Shown here: in pieces, positions 28,622 through 40,830 of the stretch
Numbering within the stretch: position 1 is the stretch's first letter
Layout: each line of letters opens with the position of its first letter
Origin: Neodiprion pinetum
Lineage: Eukaryota > Arthropoda > Insecta > Hymenoptera > Diprionidae
NCBI RefSeq assembly: GCF_021155775.2
Contig: NC_060234.1
Span: 41,227,026-41,291,025 of the forward strand
Length of the DNA: 64,000 nt
Reading direction: 5' to 3'
Position numbers and translations under genes: made by a program
The notes under the pieces: model-generated
Databases searched by the model: none
What the model saw: only the letters and a program-made list of their open reading frames with translations
Told to the model about the DNA's origin: nothing

Positions 28622-31176
28622 GCAACAACCACACCACCACCAGCAACAACAACAACAACAACATCCTTCTAATAAGTTAAATATTTCTAATGTAAGCATT
28701 AATCATAATACTACCACAAATATTAGTAATAATACGATTAGTACGAAACCGCCAACGCCGCACCATGTAAGCGAAGCACTGCCAACAGCAGGCAACCTTC
28801 AGCGAACCGATGTCCAAATAAATATTAATAATAACTGTATTACTAATGATAAAACTTCTGCGAATGCTAATTACTACAATAATCATATTATGAGCGGATC
28901 GAAAGCCATTAGTCGGAATTACAAATGTAATTTAGAAAACGTCCAGAGAGATGTACAGATGAATTGTGCTGGAAATAATGAAAGAAACGAAAGCGATCTA
29001 TCGCGACATACACTGTTGAACCAAAATCATTCGACTATCAATACATTGTTATCGGATAAATCTCCTGTACTGTTGCAGTCAAATTATGACCATAACAACA
29101 AAGGGCCTACTTTTCAACCCTTGAATTTAAATACAAATGATAAAGATTGTAAGTCTGATATCGATGTCAAACCCCAGATGGATCAAAGTACTATTATGTC
29201 CACATTACCGTATCAACCAGTTGTAAAGTTCAGTTTAAGTGATGTCGCGCAAAAACCAATTGGTACTACTCAATTGATGCAGAGTATTAAATCGGAGGAA
29301 GTTTTGCGCACCTGCCAGAATGTCTCAAATGTTCTTTTGCAAATACCAAAATATCAAGAAAAGTTATTGAATTTCTCAAATAATGAACTCAAATCTGCAT
29401 TTTGCTTTACCGACAAGTGCAATAATGTGACTGAGATTTCCGTGAAGTGTGAATCGGCTGTGTTAAATGTGCCTGATCTCAGCAAGTCCTTAGTCAAGCA
29501 CGAAACTGTGAACGATAAATCATTCTTGATGCCCGAGAAACCGAAAGAGTTAACATCGATGCTGGACCTTGCTGAAAAACGAAGGAAACGTAAACGGGAG
29601 AAAACCATCGGAGCCAGTGTAAGCTCTGAATCAGAGAGTGAAGAAGATGTCAAAGATTCGGATCTGTGGATAACCAAAGGGCCGCCTTCTAAGCTTCAAT
29701 GTCCTGCCAAGAAACTTTCTTTCCTCGCCATGTTCGGACTGACCACTCTTAGCACTAGAAATGGTAAGATAGTATCTCAATGGAATAAAATAATCTGTAA
29801 TAATTGGATTTCAAAGGCTAACTTTGCGTCTAAAAACTTGTTAAAAAATGAACGAATTTTAGAATTTTGTTTTGATACCTTGAACTTGAAACGTATCATT
29901 TGTCTGCAATCATTTTAATTACAAGACAACCGAAAAGTAATCAGAGAATAACAGAATGTGGATTTTCAAAATTTCTTTACAGAAATGGAACTTTCCAAGG
30001 TGGAAAAACGATATAAGCTAAATCCAGAGCCACCTGTTCCACCATTGGACTCTGAACCTATACTTGAATCTCTATTACCAATTCCACGGGAACATCCTGA
30101 TGTGCTTCTTCAAACTCCCGATTTTGTAGGCAAAGCTGGGTTCCTCAATATTCTCGGGCTTGATGTTATGCCTCCAACCAAGAGAGACGGTAATATACTT
30201 GTCATCTTTTTTTTTTGTATTTACGGAAGAACATGTGATGATAGTTTATTATTCCCTTGAGCACTATCATCATACACATTAGCGTCATTGGTGAAGAGTA
30301 AGAAATTAAATACTTTCCTTTAAATGGAAAATCACAGTCGAATCTGCAACAAAGTAATAAAGAATATGATTAAGAATCTGGATTACTTTGTTTCTTTTGC
30401 ATTAACAACAATGTGTAAAACATTACAGAAGCGGAAGTAAGCTGGCAATACATTCTCAAGGATCGGAAAAAACGGAAAAGTGTCAACACAGTGACAGCTT
30501 ACTGTGAAAGAATTGCCAGAGTTTATTCAAGAAATCCACCATTGTTACCAAGACCACCGCAGAAAATGCGACTACTGGACAGAGTGAAATCAAAACATTT
30601 ACCAGAGCGACCACCACCGTTACCACCTTTGGTTCCAAATATAGTACCAAGGTTCCACTCTGTCCTACCCACACCTGGAGAGAATGGCGTTAAGCAACAT
30701 TGCAAAATACCAGAGATTTGTCAGGCTGACGATTCGATTGATGATAAAGATGACAAGGATAAATCGAGGTGGGATGGTATCGAAGATACCATGATCGCAT
30801 ACATGGAATATTCAAAAGGTCCGTAATTATTATCTATAACAATCAGCTTAAATTTTAGAATCATTGCGAATGTGAATAATTGAAATCCATTATGTGAAAA
30901 ATGCATACGATATCGTCAACGTGGGCGAATATGTTTTTCTAATTGATTCTATTTTCTTTGTATTTTTTTTTTATAGAAAAATCGTTGGAGAGAACAGTCT
31001 TAGCTGCGCAAACGGCGAAACTAGCAGCACGGACAAATAATCTGAGATCAGAGGCAATCCAACTAGAAAGAAGAAGATACGATTTATTGTCCAATTGCTC
31101 CGCCCTTGAGACAGAGAGGCGATGCCTCAGCGAGCAGATAGAAAGAATTAACGCTCTTCTGAGAACCCTGAGGTAG
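22424..31176 (+). CDS. Gse1: Genetic suppressor element 1 (GSE1) orthologue, 5'-incomplete, eight exons
   Basis: Exons are 22424-22677, 22818-23062, 23188-23340, 23517-23662, 27271-29763, 29983-30189, 30429-30818 and 30977-31176, all with AG/GT borders. The frame joins perfectly (4086 bases plus two bases of a split first codon, about 1361 residues, TAG at 31174). Recognition rests on the SFAAALRNLAKQAG block near the start, the YSPEMLPP...MHERLK segment leading into a basic coiled coil, the long Arg-Glu/Arg-Asp repeat, the block LSFLAMFGLTTLSTRNE in the C-terminal third, and a terminal coiled coil. Vertebrate GSE1 is a nuclear protein associated with CoREST/HDAC-LSD1-type corepressor complexes (established knowledge). 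The huge fifth exon (831 codons) is low-complexity: Arg-Glu repeat, Pro/Ser-rich part, about 31 Gln, then Asn-rich. The start codon exon was not found. Confidence 0.88.
23663..27270 (+). other. 3.6-kb intron of GSE1
   Basis: This AT-rich sequence lies between donor GTGAGC (23663) and acceptor TTCCAG (27270). It contains several poly-A and poly-T runs and nothing I recognise as a gene or mobile element. Confidence 0.75.
27300..27470 (+). repeat. Arg-Glu/Arg-Asp coding hexanucleotide repeat in GSE1
   Basis: Degenerate GARCGN-type hexamers encode a long alternating Arg-Glu tract with Asp substitutions. Human GSE1 has a similar tract at the corresponding place, so it is an ancestral protein feature rather than an artefact. 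The opposite strand gives spurious Ser-Arg and Ser-Phe frames. Confidence 0.85.
28536..28663 (+). repeat. (CAA)n polyglutamine tract in GSE1
   Basis: About 31 consecutive Gln codons, mainly CAA with a few CAG, are followed by a short Pro-His interruption and a further Gln run. The purity suggests length polymorphism between individuals. Confidence 0.9.
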
Positions 31177-33375
31177 CAATACGCGACGCACAACACGGAA
31201 ACTCATTCATCTGTGATATTATCGACGGGTTAAGAGAGCCGTTGGTATCTAAATAGTTGAAACAACAAACAATTTTTTAACAATTTTAGATAAGTAAATG
31301 TAAGATTACATTGACCAAGTGTACAGCATTTTTTTAGTCTTTTATCACAGTTTACTTTATTTGTAATGAATTAAAGCTATACTGGTAGTTTTTCTAAATC
31401 CAGAAATTTTAGTTATTCGATATTTAGGCATTCTTTTACATAGCGATTGTTACATGGAGTTTAAACGTGTCTTAACCATTTCTAAAACAACTCGTAAAAA
31501 GAGTCTGATTAGAACATGCTATTTGAAAGACATGTTGAATATTGTGTATGAAATCAGAGGGGACTAGTGTTTAAAGTGTTGTAAGTAATCATATCAATAT
31601 GATACGAACGTGTAAAAATGAAGTGTAAAGAAAACGAATCAAAATACAAATTTCTCTTCAATTAATAAGGAAGTTTTAGTGTTTCATAATTTTTACTGAC
31701 GGCTCTTTAACCCAAGGTATAAGATAAATAATTATAATTTGTATAATATTTTATTGAATATAGAGAGAACTCATGTAACTTATTTTATTCTCTGTAATGT
31801 GGACTTGTATTTAAATATTGAAAAGGATATTCTATCATATGATTCGCACGTTTACTGATTAGTAGCATGTGTATTGATAAGATAAACATAGAAGAGAAGG
31901 ATCTCAATTTAATAACTGCAAAATCGAAGATAATTGATTTTTAAACAATGCGAATATCTTTTATATTGAAGTAAAATTGTTTATCGAACATTTGCCATTT
32001 GATGAACCTCTGAAAGATACTTCTAATTTGTTGTAAGTACACCAGTGTCTTCTCGAAACGGGCACTTTTTGTGGTTCAATATTTTCCGTATGTAATAATT
32101 GAAACGCTAATAATTATTTGGAATTCGCATAATTTTTCGAACACATGTATTGCAATTTGTATAAACTGTAGACTCAACCATTGAATAAGAATAATAAGAA
32201 CCTCCTTCAATTCTATGTTGAATACTTACAATAATAATAATAATGTCTGCAATGGCCAGTGAATTTCAAAGAAGTGAAAAACGATGTTGAGGTACTTAAC
32301 AAAAAACAAGGTTATAAAAAAAAATGACTTGACTTTTACCATAAAATTGCGTGAGTACATTCCATGAAAATGCTTGTTACCCGCTAAACCTTTAACATTC
32401 CATGTATTGAACGGACCTTGAAAAAATATGAGTAAACGTGAAATAACATTTTTATTTAATATCATCCATTTCTTGGCAGACCGTAATTATTATACTTCAC
32501 CTGGGTCCTATTTAGTTCTTTCTTTCTTGTTTTCACATTTTCGAATAATTTGGCGTACTGATTCAAATCTCTCATTGTGCTCTCTAAATTGATTATCTCC
32601 TTGCTCCGTATAATGTAGCATCATATCTACCCGCCTTCCCTGTTATAACCCGCAAATCAATTTTGTCTGTGTTTTCAACGTTTTGTTCATTGAGTGCCTA
32701 CATTTGTAAATATCATTATTTTTATGTATTGTGTAATATTAAGGCATCTGTAGAAATCTGCAGGTACCTTTCTGGCCAGAACAAGAGCCTAAAAGTAAAC
32801 TGTTCGAAAACACTTTGTCTGCCTCCTTTATCTCCCTTTTATTAAAAGTTAATTGTAAAATATTAAAGTAGTCTTTGAAATTATCTTATAAATTCTTATG
32901 AAAAGAAATCAGTCGAGAAGGTAATTCACCGTACATAATATTTATATTTTCGGTCGACGCTTTATGTAGTCAGTTTTTTTGTTTTTAAATCTTCCAATTG
33001 CCATAATTGAAGCATAAATTATATGTATCCATAAATACAAGAAAGCTTTTTCAAATGGTGCGTTTTATTTGCGAGCCTCATAAAAATAGGAGAGGACAAG
33101 GACGACGTTCGATTGGTTTAATTCTAGATACTAACCAATGAGGTAACGCTTCTCATGCTTTTTTGTTTTCAAAGTATGGTGCTGCCATCCGTCGGAATGA
33201 AATAATACGAATTCCACAGCCTTCCGTGTCAAAAAATTTTCCCGCGCAAACGAGCGCTATCAAGACAGTGGGCGCCAAAATACGTGACATCCGACATCAT
33301 TTGCTGTTCGGTAACGGTAGGAAGAGGTTGCAGTTGTGATTAGACTTTCTATCCGTGTAGAATCAATCTCGAAAT
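31177..33375. other. GSE1 3' untranslated region and H2A.X upstream region
   Basis: No coding exon is seen. The proximal 1-1.5 kb is AT-rich and is probably the GSE1 3' UTR. The last 300 bases have a CCAAT at about 33135 and an inverted one (ATTGG) at about 33112, giving a plausible H2A.X promoter. Confidence 0.5.
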
Positions 33376-34488
33376 ATGTCCGGTCGTGGTAAAGGAGGTG
33401 AGTAGCATCAAAGCTTCCGAGAAATAATTAGCCAGATTCTCGAACAACAGGACGCATTAAAAGTTTCTTATTGATTTTTAAAGGCAAGACCAAGGGAAAG
33501 GCGAAGACTCGCAGCAGCAGGGCTGGGCTTCAATTTCCCGTAGGTCGTATTCACCGGCTCCTGAGGAAAGGAAACTATGCCGAACGTGTCGGAGCCGGTG
33601 CTCCGGTTTACCTAGCTGCGGTCATGGAATATTTGGCCGCCGAAGTTCTCGAGTTGGCTGGAAATGCTGCGAGAGACAACAAGAAGACGAGGTTAGTCCT
33701 ATCAGCACCCTTATTTTCACAACCACAATACCATAGTTCAGAAGTATAGACAACCCACAGATTACTTCTTCATTTTCTCTTATTCACTATAATTTTTTCA
33801 CTGTATAATATGATAAATCTCAACCAAAGTAGGTTTAACATTTCTTACGGAATCGAGCGGAATTTGCGTCGTTATTATCGCGTGCCGTGTTTTTCCTCTG
33901 TTTCGGTACAATCATTTGTCTCCTATGAAGATACATTGAATATACATTGTACACATGAAGAACTGCTTTGAAATTAATCCTAATAACAGTACAGTGTGTT
34001 GATAATTCGTGTGATAAAATTGATGTATGTATGAATGTATTTATACGTGAACATGGCCGAACACTTCCATTTCAACCTAATGCAAAGAAACTTGTTTTTG
34101 CACCAACCAAACTCTCCCCCTTCTCCTAAATCACTATGACAATCTACACGTTTTCTAAATGGAATTCTCGATTTGGGAAAACAGTACCCGATTTCATGTA
34201 ACTGAACTATGCGTACACACAGATATTTGAAAAATCCTGCAGTCAGACGTACAACATTTACTTCAGGAAATTGGATTTATTGACCATATTTATGTTTTAT
34301 TTTACAGAATAATCCCTCGTCACCTCCAACTAGCCATTCGTAATGATGAAGAATTGAACAAACTGCTTTCTGGAGTGACTATTGCACAGGGTGGTGTTCT
34401 GCCCAACATCCAGGCAGTTTTATTGCCTAAAAAGACTGGAAGTAGCAGTGGATCTGGCAAGGGAGACAAGGCCTCTCAAGAATACTAA
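33376..34488 (+). CDS. H2AX: Histone H2A.X, three exons
   Basis: Exons are 33376-33397, 33484-33691 and 34308-34488 and encode 136 residues. The sequence is a typical H2A histone fold with the acidic patch and docking domain, and differs from the clustered H2A mainly in the tail. It ends in a Gly/Ser-rich linker and SQEY, the C-terminal motif phosphorylated by ATM/ATR-type kinases at DNA breaks (gamma-H2AX, established knowledge). It has introns and an AATAAA at 34660-34665 and no histone stem-loop, so its mRNA is probably polyadenylated and made throughout the cell cycle. It is not H2A.Z, since it keeps the canonical H2A core. It lies about 20 kb from the replication-dependent histone group. 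Confidence 0.95.
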
Positions 34489-35636
34489 ATTAAGATATTA
34501 CATTAGTGCGAGCACAAACTTACATTTGACCTTATAAAACCTGACAATTCAATGCAACACATTTATTTACATTCACTAAAAATTGGCAAGATCAGATGTG
34601 TAAAAGCACTGAACAAAATTGCAAGTTGAATTTATTTTGTTTCTTTTTTTTCAGTATTGAATAAATGAATCGCGTTATGCGTATGATTCATTGTATGATG
34701 CTTATGTTTGACGGCATCCTTCGTTTTTCAAACTGTTTTTTATATTTATATATTAATTTTTGCCATTGTATTATTTCGCGAATTTTTTTGTTTCAATTTT
34801 GATAAGTGAGTAGATCAAAGGTGACAAACAATAAATGGCCTGCAGCGTTATCATAATAATACTAACTTTTATTGACCTGATAACTGATCCCACAGTATGA
34901 CGAATTGGTGGGAACATTTCTTGAAAATTGTACCTATTTGTACATACATAAGCGATATCTTGACATGGAAAAATAACCCGAACGAAAAATGACAAGCGGT
35001 TTCAATAATTGTGTAGTGTTTTTGGTTTGTCTCGTCACTTTTTCATCTTACCGCAATTTCAGTAGCCCAATTATTTCTGATAATTTAGAGTGTAGACTAT
35101 ATTCAAGAAAGAGTGTTTTGATTATAACATCAACAAGCATGCAGCTTATACTCTCGTATTTATTATTTGACGTATGCAGCACACAATTTTTTAAGTCCAG
35201 GGATATCAGGTTTGATCATCATAAATCTTCAAAGAACCGAATAAAGAATTAATTTACAATCAGATTCAAGCTTCGAATCGACCATTCATTCAAATTGATC
35301 AAAACGTTTCTCTGTTGACTCAAGGCTCCAAAATTGTAACTTTTGGTCGGGACTGTAGAAACCGTTCACAATCGTGTAGTACGTGAAGTTTGTAATAACA
35401 GGAATAACTAATAACAGTCCGCAATATTCTTCAGACGAAAATATCGAAACCAAAGTACAATTCTTCATTGGTACAATCATGAGCACGCTTTATGCCTATA
35501 AGCTACTTCCGCCTCCGTAGTTCGTGGCTTGTAGCTGTATGTCAAAGTGTTCGTGCGACATGACATATGATTTTTAACTCAGCGTCCGTTAGTAATATTA
35601 TATCTAGCCACTAATTGTACAGTTAAAAATTCAGCG
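34489..35636. other. H2A.X 3' UTR and UBXN1 upstream spacer
   Basis: AT-rich sequence with short frames only and no recognisable coding exon. The UBXN1 promoter presumably lies in the last 150 bases, which have no clear TATA box. Confidence 0.5.
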
Positions 35637-37417
35637 ATGTCTTCGTCAGATGTTTCGATGCTCGTAGACATGGGTTTCAGCCAGGCAAAAGCGTGAGTAT
35701 TGACAGAAAATAATCATTTTGTGATTCCTAACCTCTTCCGAAAAAGCCGGAATCATTTTTGCAGATTTTAAATACCCTACCACCCTCAGTTAAATAATCA
35801 CTGTATTTTTCATTCGTGTGTTTTCTGTAATTGTTTTTCAGCGAGCGAGCCCTACAAATTACCGGAAACAAAGGTGTCGAGCCGGCTATGGAATGGTACG
35901 AATGAAAAACAATTTGTCTTCATCCTACTGATTAAATGTTGCAAATTTTTTTAGGCTCCTTGCTCATTCCGATGAAGCTGAACCTTCCCCTGGGCTTATG
36001 GCCGAAAATCCTGTCAGTATACCCGTACCAGCAACTGAATCTCCACAGGAAAATATCGCTGATGCAAGTAACGAAGATGAATCAGCAGCAACTGCCAAAT
36101 CCATTAAATGCGATGTGTGAGTATTAATGGTTGCATAAATTGTTATTTTCGTGCATTATAATGTCTGATTAGTTTTTATCTCCTCATCTTTTCAAGAATG
36201 CATGATACAAAAGATTAATTAGAAAAGAGTTCCTTCGATCAATGGCCCTTCAGGTCACTTTATACGTAATGAACATGCAAAGGAATTTTTTCACAGATGT
36301 GGGAAACTATTCAAATCTAATTTAGAGGTGGAATTTCATGCCACAAAGTCCGGACATGACAGTTTCTCTGAAAGCACGGAAGAGAAGAAGCCACTGACGG
36401 AAGAGGAGAAGAAAGAGCAATTGAGGTTATTAGAAGAAAAAATGAGACAAAAGAGAAAAGAGCGAGAGGAACTGGAAAAAAAAGAAGCATTTGAAAAGGA
36501 GAAATTGAGGATACGCTCAGGCAAAGAGATGGTCGAAGCCAAGAAAAAGTAAGTATCTTCAGTTTATTTATTGTAGGTTAAAGAACTGTTGCTCATTTGA
36601 TATAAGAGAGATGAAATTGATCCTAATGACTTTGGTCTTAATAGAAAAACGCTCGTTATTATCGACTTGAATTGGATTTAATTGCATTTAATTAGCTTGG
36701 AATTTCATCAACGTTGTATTGTTAATTTATGTGATGGTACTTTATTATTTCATAGGCTTGAAGACTTGGAAATGAAGAAATTATTAGAGCAACGGAAAAG
36801 GGAAAAAGAAGAGGAGAAATTAGCAAAGCAGAGAGTAAGAGAGCAAATCGAAGCTGACAAAGCAGCAAGACGTGCTAGAGCCGCCTCTGACGCTGGACGT
36901 GTTACACTTTCCCCTGTAGCTTCGATTGCTGCGCCAACCGTCGTATCAACGGGTCCAAAAAAAAATTATAGCGAAACAAAATTGCAGGTGATTGATACAC
37001 TGATTCTCTCTTTGGCTTGTTTGAAACTACAAGTATATTAAATAACATCATGTATTATTTATGAAACACAATACTGATTAAAATGCAGCTTGAATTATGT
37101 ATTTTAGATCAGACTAACAAATGGTCAGGCATTAACACAGACCTTTGGATCCAAGGAACAGCTTTCTGCTGTACGATTGTATATTGAAATGAATAGAACT
37201 GATGGTTCGGGGTTGTTTAATTTAATGACTACATTTCCTCGGAAAATTTTCACAGAGGACGATTACGAAAAACCATTGGACATTTTAGGTAAGTGAATCT
37301 TTGTATGGGAAGCCAGTAGTACGTTTTGTCAATTGTTACCAATTATGTATTGAATTATTTTTAGGCTTGGTACCGACAGCTGTTGTGATAGTACAGAAGA
37401 AAACGGAATTACAGTAG
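35637..37417 (+). CDS. Ubxn1: UBX domain-containing protein 1 (UBXN1/SAKS1), seven exons
   Basis: Exons are 35637-35692, 35842-35895, 35955-36116, 36297-36548, 36756-36987, 37108-37288 and 37365-37417, giving 329 residues in one continuous frame. Residues 1-40 form a UBA domain (LVDMGF, then GNKGVEPAMEWLL) that binds ubiquitin. Residues 89-111 form a C2H2 finger (C89, C92, H105, H111). Residues about 120-215 are a highly charged coiled coil. Residues about 247-326 are a UBX domain (IRLTNGQALTQTF, FPRKIF, LGLVPTAVVIV) that docks on p97/VCP. The family links ubiquitylated clients to p97 and restrains ERAD and innate signalling in mammals (established). The finger is absent from my recollection of the human protein. 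Possible polyA signals lie at 37778-37789. Confidence 0.93.
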
Positions 37418-37989
37418 CAGAAATTATTGTTTTAATGGCATTATAAACTGCGTAATGCGATTACAATTTGACAAACATTAATACTAACTACATAAAATAA
37501 TGTAAATTAAAGCACTTTAATACTATAAAATTGTTATTCATACCATTCATAGACCACTATTTGTAACGTTGCTGTAATACGTACATTCAATCATTCTGTA
37601 ACTGGATTTTAACTTGGCACATCAATCAATTTTGAATTTCTTGTAATAATGTATGAGCATGAGATAACTCGTTTGGATTACCTGTTCACCAAACAGCTCT
37701 TTGGGTACTTGAAAAAGTGCATATAATAGATACAGTACATTTTTTTTTATTCTAATATGTATAATTTTTCTAAAAAAAATAAAAATAAATAAGTTATGCT
37801 TTTATCAGTCACTAGTTTCCTGTCACAAAACTTGACACTGAAACATCGTATTTTCTTCGAGTTACATTATAACATTACATTAGTTAAGTTGCTAGATATT
37901 TCTGGGTTGCTGTATAATGGCAATAGACAAAATTACACTCATAATACATTATACAATTTTCAATTTGCCTAGTTTGAACGTATTGATTA
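37418..37989. other. Convergent 3' ends of UBXN1 and RNase T2
   Basis: This AT-rich spacer lies between two tail-to-tail genes. AATAAA hexamers on the plus strand (37778-37789) and TTTATT (37746-37751, i.e. AATAAA on the minus strand) lie within 45 bases of each other, so the two transcripts may overlap at their 3' ends. No other feature is seen. Confidence 0.55.
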
Positions 37990-39593
37990 CTATTTTACTA
38001 ATATAACATTGTAATTGGATGGAACTGCACTGGGATAATTCACTGGCTTCTTCCGATCACAGTTTGAAGGAAAGTCAACGATGTTGTTACAATCAGTCAG
38101 CTTCAAGCCTTTATCCAGGCAAATCCGTATTTCGAATATGTAAGATTCATGCGTTTTCTACAATGTAATAATATAATATATGTAGAAATAACATTCGTTT
38201 GAGACACAATTTTCGGCTATCATGTCAAGTAAGGATGTAGAGATTTTGGTATTCCAATAATTATATCTCTGTCAAAAAGAAACTTAAATATTTAAAAACA
38301 GAAAATTGTTGCATAATCTGACGATAACTTAAAATATCAACGATGGTACAAAACATTGAATGAAATTAATATTAAAAAGAAAGTCTCACCGGATTTTTGA
38401 TACACTCGACCTCAATAGTTTTTCCTAAAATCTTTTCCACACCACTAATGATTTGCTCTACGGCATAAGCTTGACCAACGAATATTCCTGCCTTGGCAAG
38501 CACATGAGTCATGTCATATTCTTTCAACAGATCCAATCCTTTTTGAAAATATTTCAATTCTGTATTCAAAGGATCAAGGACGGATGCACAGGTACCATGT
38601 TTGTCCCACTCATGTTTCCAGAATGAAAAGTGTGGTGTTCCATCTTCAATGTTTATCCATTTCTCATCCAACTGATGAATTATTGGGATTAAAGTAGACG
38701 CATTAAAACCCTGTGTCTTATTGCAAAAAAGTGGGCCAATTTTGTGGAACTGAGTAGGCCAAATTCCATGGATTGTCCACTCCTCTTGCCTTGGTAAAAA
38801 GCAACGATGAGATGGAACCTTTTCTTTCCACTGGGAGCAAACTGTCTCTGGCCAATGTTGAGTGAAAACGATAACATCAAAATTTTCTCCTGCTGACGTT
38901 GCTTGGTTAGAGTTGGGTCGCGAACTAAATAAATTCACAGTTTGTAATTACCACAAAAAAAAAAAAAAAACGTTTTTTCGCTGTTTGAGTGGCTATCAAG
39001 TAATTGTGATTCTTGTATCTGTAAACTTACATTACAAACTGAATTTTTTTTTGTGATGAGAACCTAATTAAGGAAACTAAAAACTATCACTATTTGGAAT
39101 GTTACTTAAACCACATACATCAACATTCTTATTTGTAATTTTGTCATATACATTATTTTGTTAGATGTTTACAAATTTCCTTAATCAAAAATGAAGTAAT
39201 TATATCAATAAGAGATTATCTACTTCCCCTTGCGATAAACTGTGCAATACGCCTAACTTAATTTATGTGCAAGTATAGGTTTGTATAAAATATATGACTC
39301 ATTATTGTAGCAAACGATATGTTTCAAAGCACACCCTAGATCGATTGCATAATTACTACATGGTTTATCTATAAAACTGAACATAAGATCTCTAATGGAT
39401 GAAGCCAAACAATTAGTAATGGCGCAAATAGAGACACACAAATAATGAACATTTAGTCAATACTCTCAAAATGCAGTTTAAAAGTTATTGAAATAAATAA
39501 TATGACTTAAATTTAGACTTACCGGCAATATGTAACCTGGAGAGATACAGTCAGTAAGAAAAGAATTGCCGAAAAATTGAAATTGGATAACAT
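37990..39593 (-). CDS. RNaseX25: Secreted ribonuclease T2, three exons
   Basis: Read on the minus strand, exons are 39593-39523, 38924-38390 and 38157-37990, giving 257 residues. Exon 1 encodes a 20-odd-residue signal peptide (hydrophobic AILFLLTVSLQVTYC). Exon 2 carries both active-site boxes of the RNase T2 family: CAS-I WTIHGIWP (catalytic His76) and CAS-II WKHEWDKHGTC (His128, Glu129, His133). Cysteines expected for the family disulfides are present in exons 2 and 3, along with several N-x-S/T sites. The enzyme cleaves single-stranded RNA through a cyclic phosphate in lysosomes or outside the cell. The fly orthologue is RNaseX25; the symbol is by homology. The catalytic set is intact. It is convergent with UBXN1. 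Confidence 0.93.
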
Positions 39594-40040
39594 CTTGCTG
39601 TAGGATTTGGTAATAATTGAAACTATAGTAAATTCTAGTATTGCTTCTCAAACTCCGACCAGCAGCTAGCTCTTTAGTGCTGCAGCTAGTGGAATCAGCT
39701 GCTGGCAGAAGCTCTGTCACCAACGACGATTCCCTCTCTCCGGTTCGCAGACTTCGGTCACGCTTTGTTCTAGCGGCGTTCTAGTTTCCGCCGAATGCCA
39801 TACAAAGATCTGCCAAATCGGACTTGGGACTGGGAGTCGGGCGTAGCGGGTTGCTACGTGGCATGGCAAATGTGTCTAGTGATACTTATAACGAACGATT
39901 TTACAGCTCCAGCTAAGGTCGAGCGTCGGACGTAGGTAAAATCGGTTTGGTTTCAGAGTTATCAGGTAAACCTTTAATGACTGCTCTTGTCCATCAAAAA
40001 GGGTTCGCTAGTTAGTGTCTTTGTAATTCTCCAGAAATTC
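39594..40040. other. RNase T2 promoter and left flank of the repeat block
   Basis: No gene is seen. The sequence is moderately GC-rich near 39730-39950, as expected for a promoter, and gives way to decayed repeat sequence from about 40040. Confidence 0.45.
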
Positions 40041-40069
40041 AAAGATAAAACACCTTGAACATTGCAGGA

Positions 40070-40200
40070 CCAACAGCGGAGAAAATCCGCAGAAAATACG
40101 GAGTTTTCCATATTTTGGCTGCAACTTTCGATCCGCTGTTCGCAGAGACTTTGATTCAATTACTCGCAATCGTTTTCTCTGGCAAATTATGTCGATTATA
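40070..40200 (+). repeat. Decayed copy of the 342-bp satellite monomer
   Basis: The order of short matches follows the monomer of the array at 42880-45940: GACCAACAG, TTTTGGCTG, AACTTT, the GATCGCAGAG-like word, and TTCTCTNGCAAA-TTA. Identity is visibly much lower than within the array. It is followed at 40300 by the same segment that follows the main array at 45945. Confidence 0.6.
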
Positions 40201-40539
40201 ATCGAATACTCTCACGAGTTTTGGGTTGCAATATACCTATACGTACTCGATTTAAACGCGTATCCATTTGTACACATTGGTGTATTACAGTATGTATTAA
40301 CGTTGACTGAAGAATATAAAGACGGATACCCCTGGGTAAATTTTTGTGACCAGTTTTCGGCGGGCAAGGTGGGCCTGGGAGCGTAAAAGGGTTCTGCTCT
40401 ATCGACTCTACCTAACGGGCTCGCACCGACAGCACCGACATTCGCAGCAGCCAAAGTAGTGTCGGTATGAAAGCTTGAGATTGAGTCGGTACACAGTGAG
40501 TACGTAAGACTAGTTGTCGACTGCAACTTAGAAATGTCG

Positions 40540-40830
40540 ATCAGCTCAATCATCCCCGTGAAAAGACGCGTAACCGCGTCCACCGCCAGACGCCTCCGAC
40601 GACCACCGCGTCCACCGCCAACGACCGCTACAACCTCCAAGCATTTCCAACCACCACCAAACACTTCCTACCCCCTTCAATCACCGCCAAGCACCACCTG
40701 TCACCTCCTGCCTCCACAAAACGCCTCCTACCACCTGCTACCACGCCCTATCACCTCCAACCACCACCTACCAGCTCTTACCATTTCCGAAAACCTCCAA
40801 CCACCTTCGTCCTCTTAGCCCCCCTGATCC
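40540..40830. repeat. CCACC/CCTCC-rich degenerate repeat
   Basis: Pyrimidine-biased sequence with many CCACC and CCTCC words, similar in composition to the CCACC-rich part of the right-arm units. It interrupts the left arm relative to the right arm. The open frame through it is a composition artefact. Confidence 0.6.
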
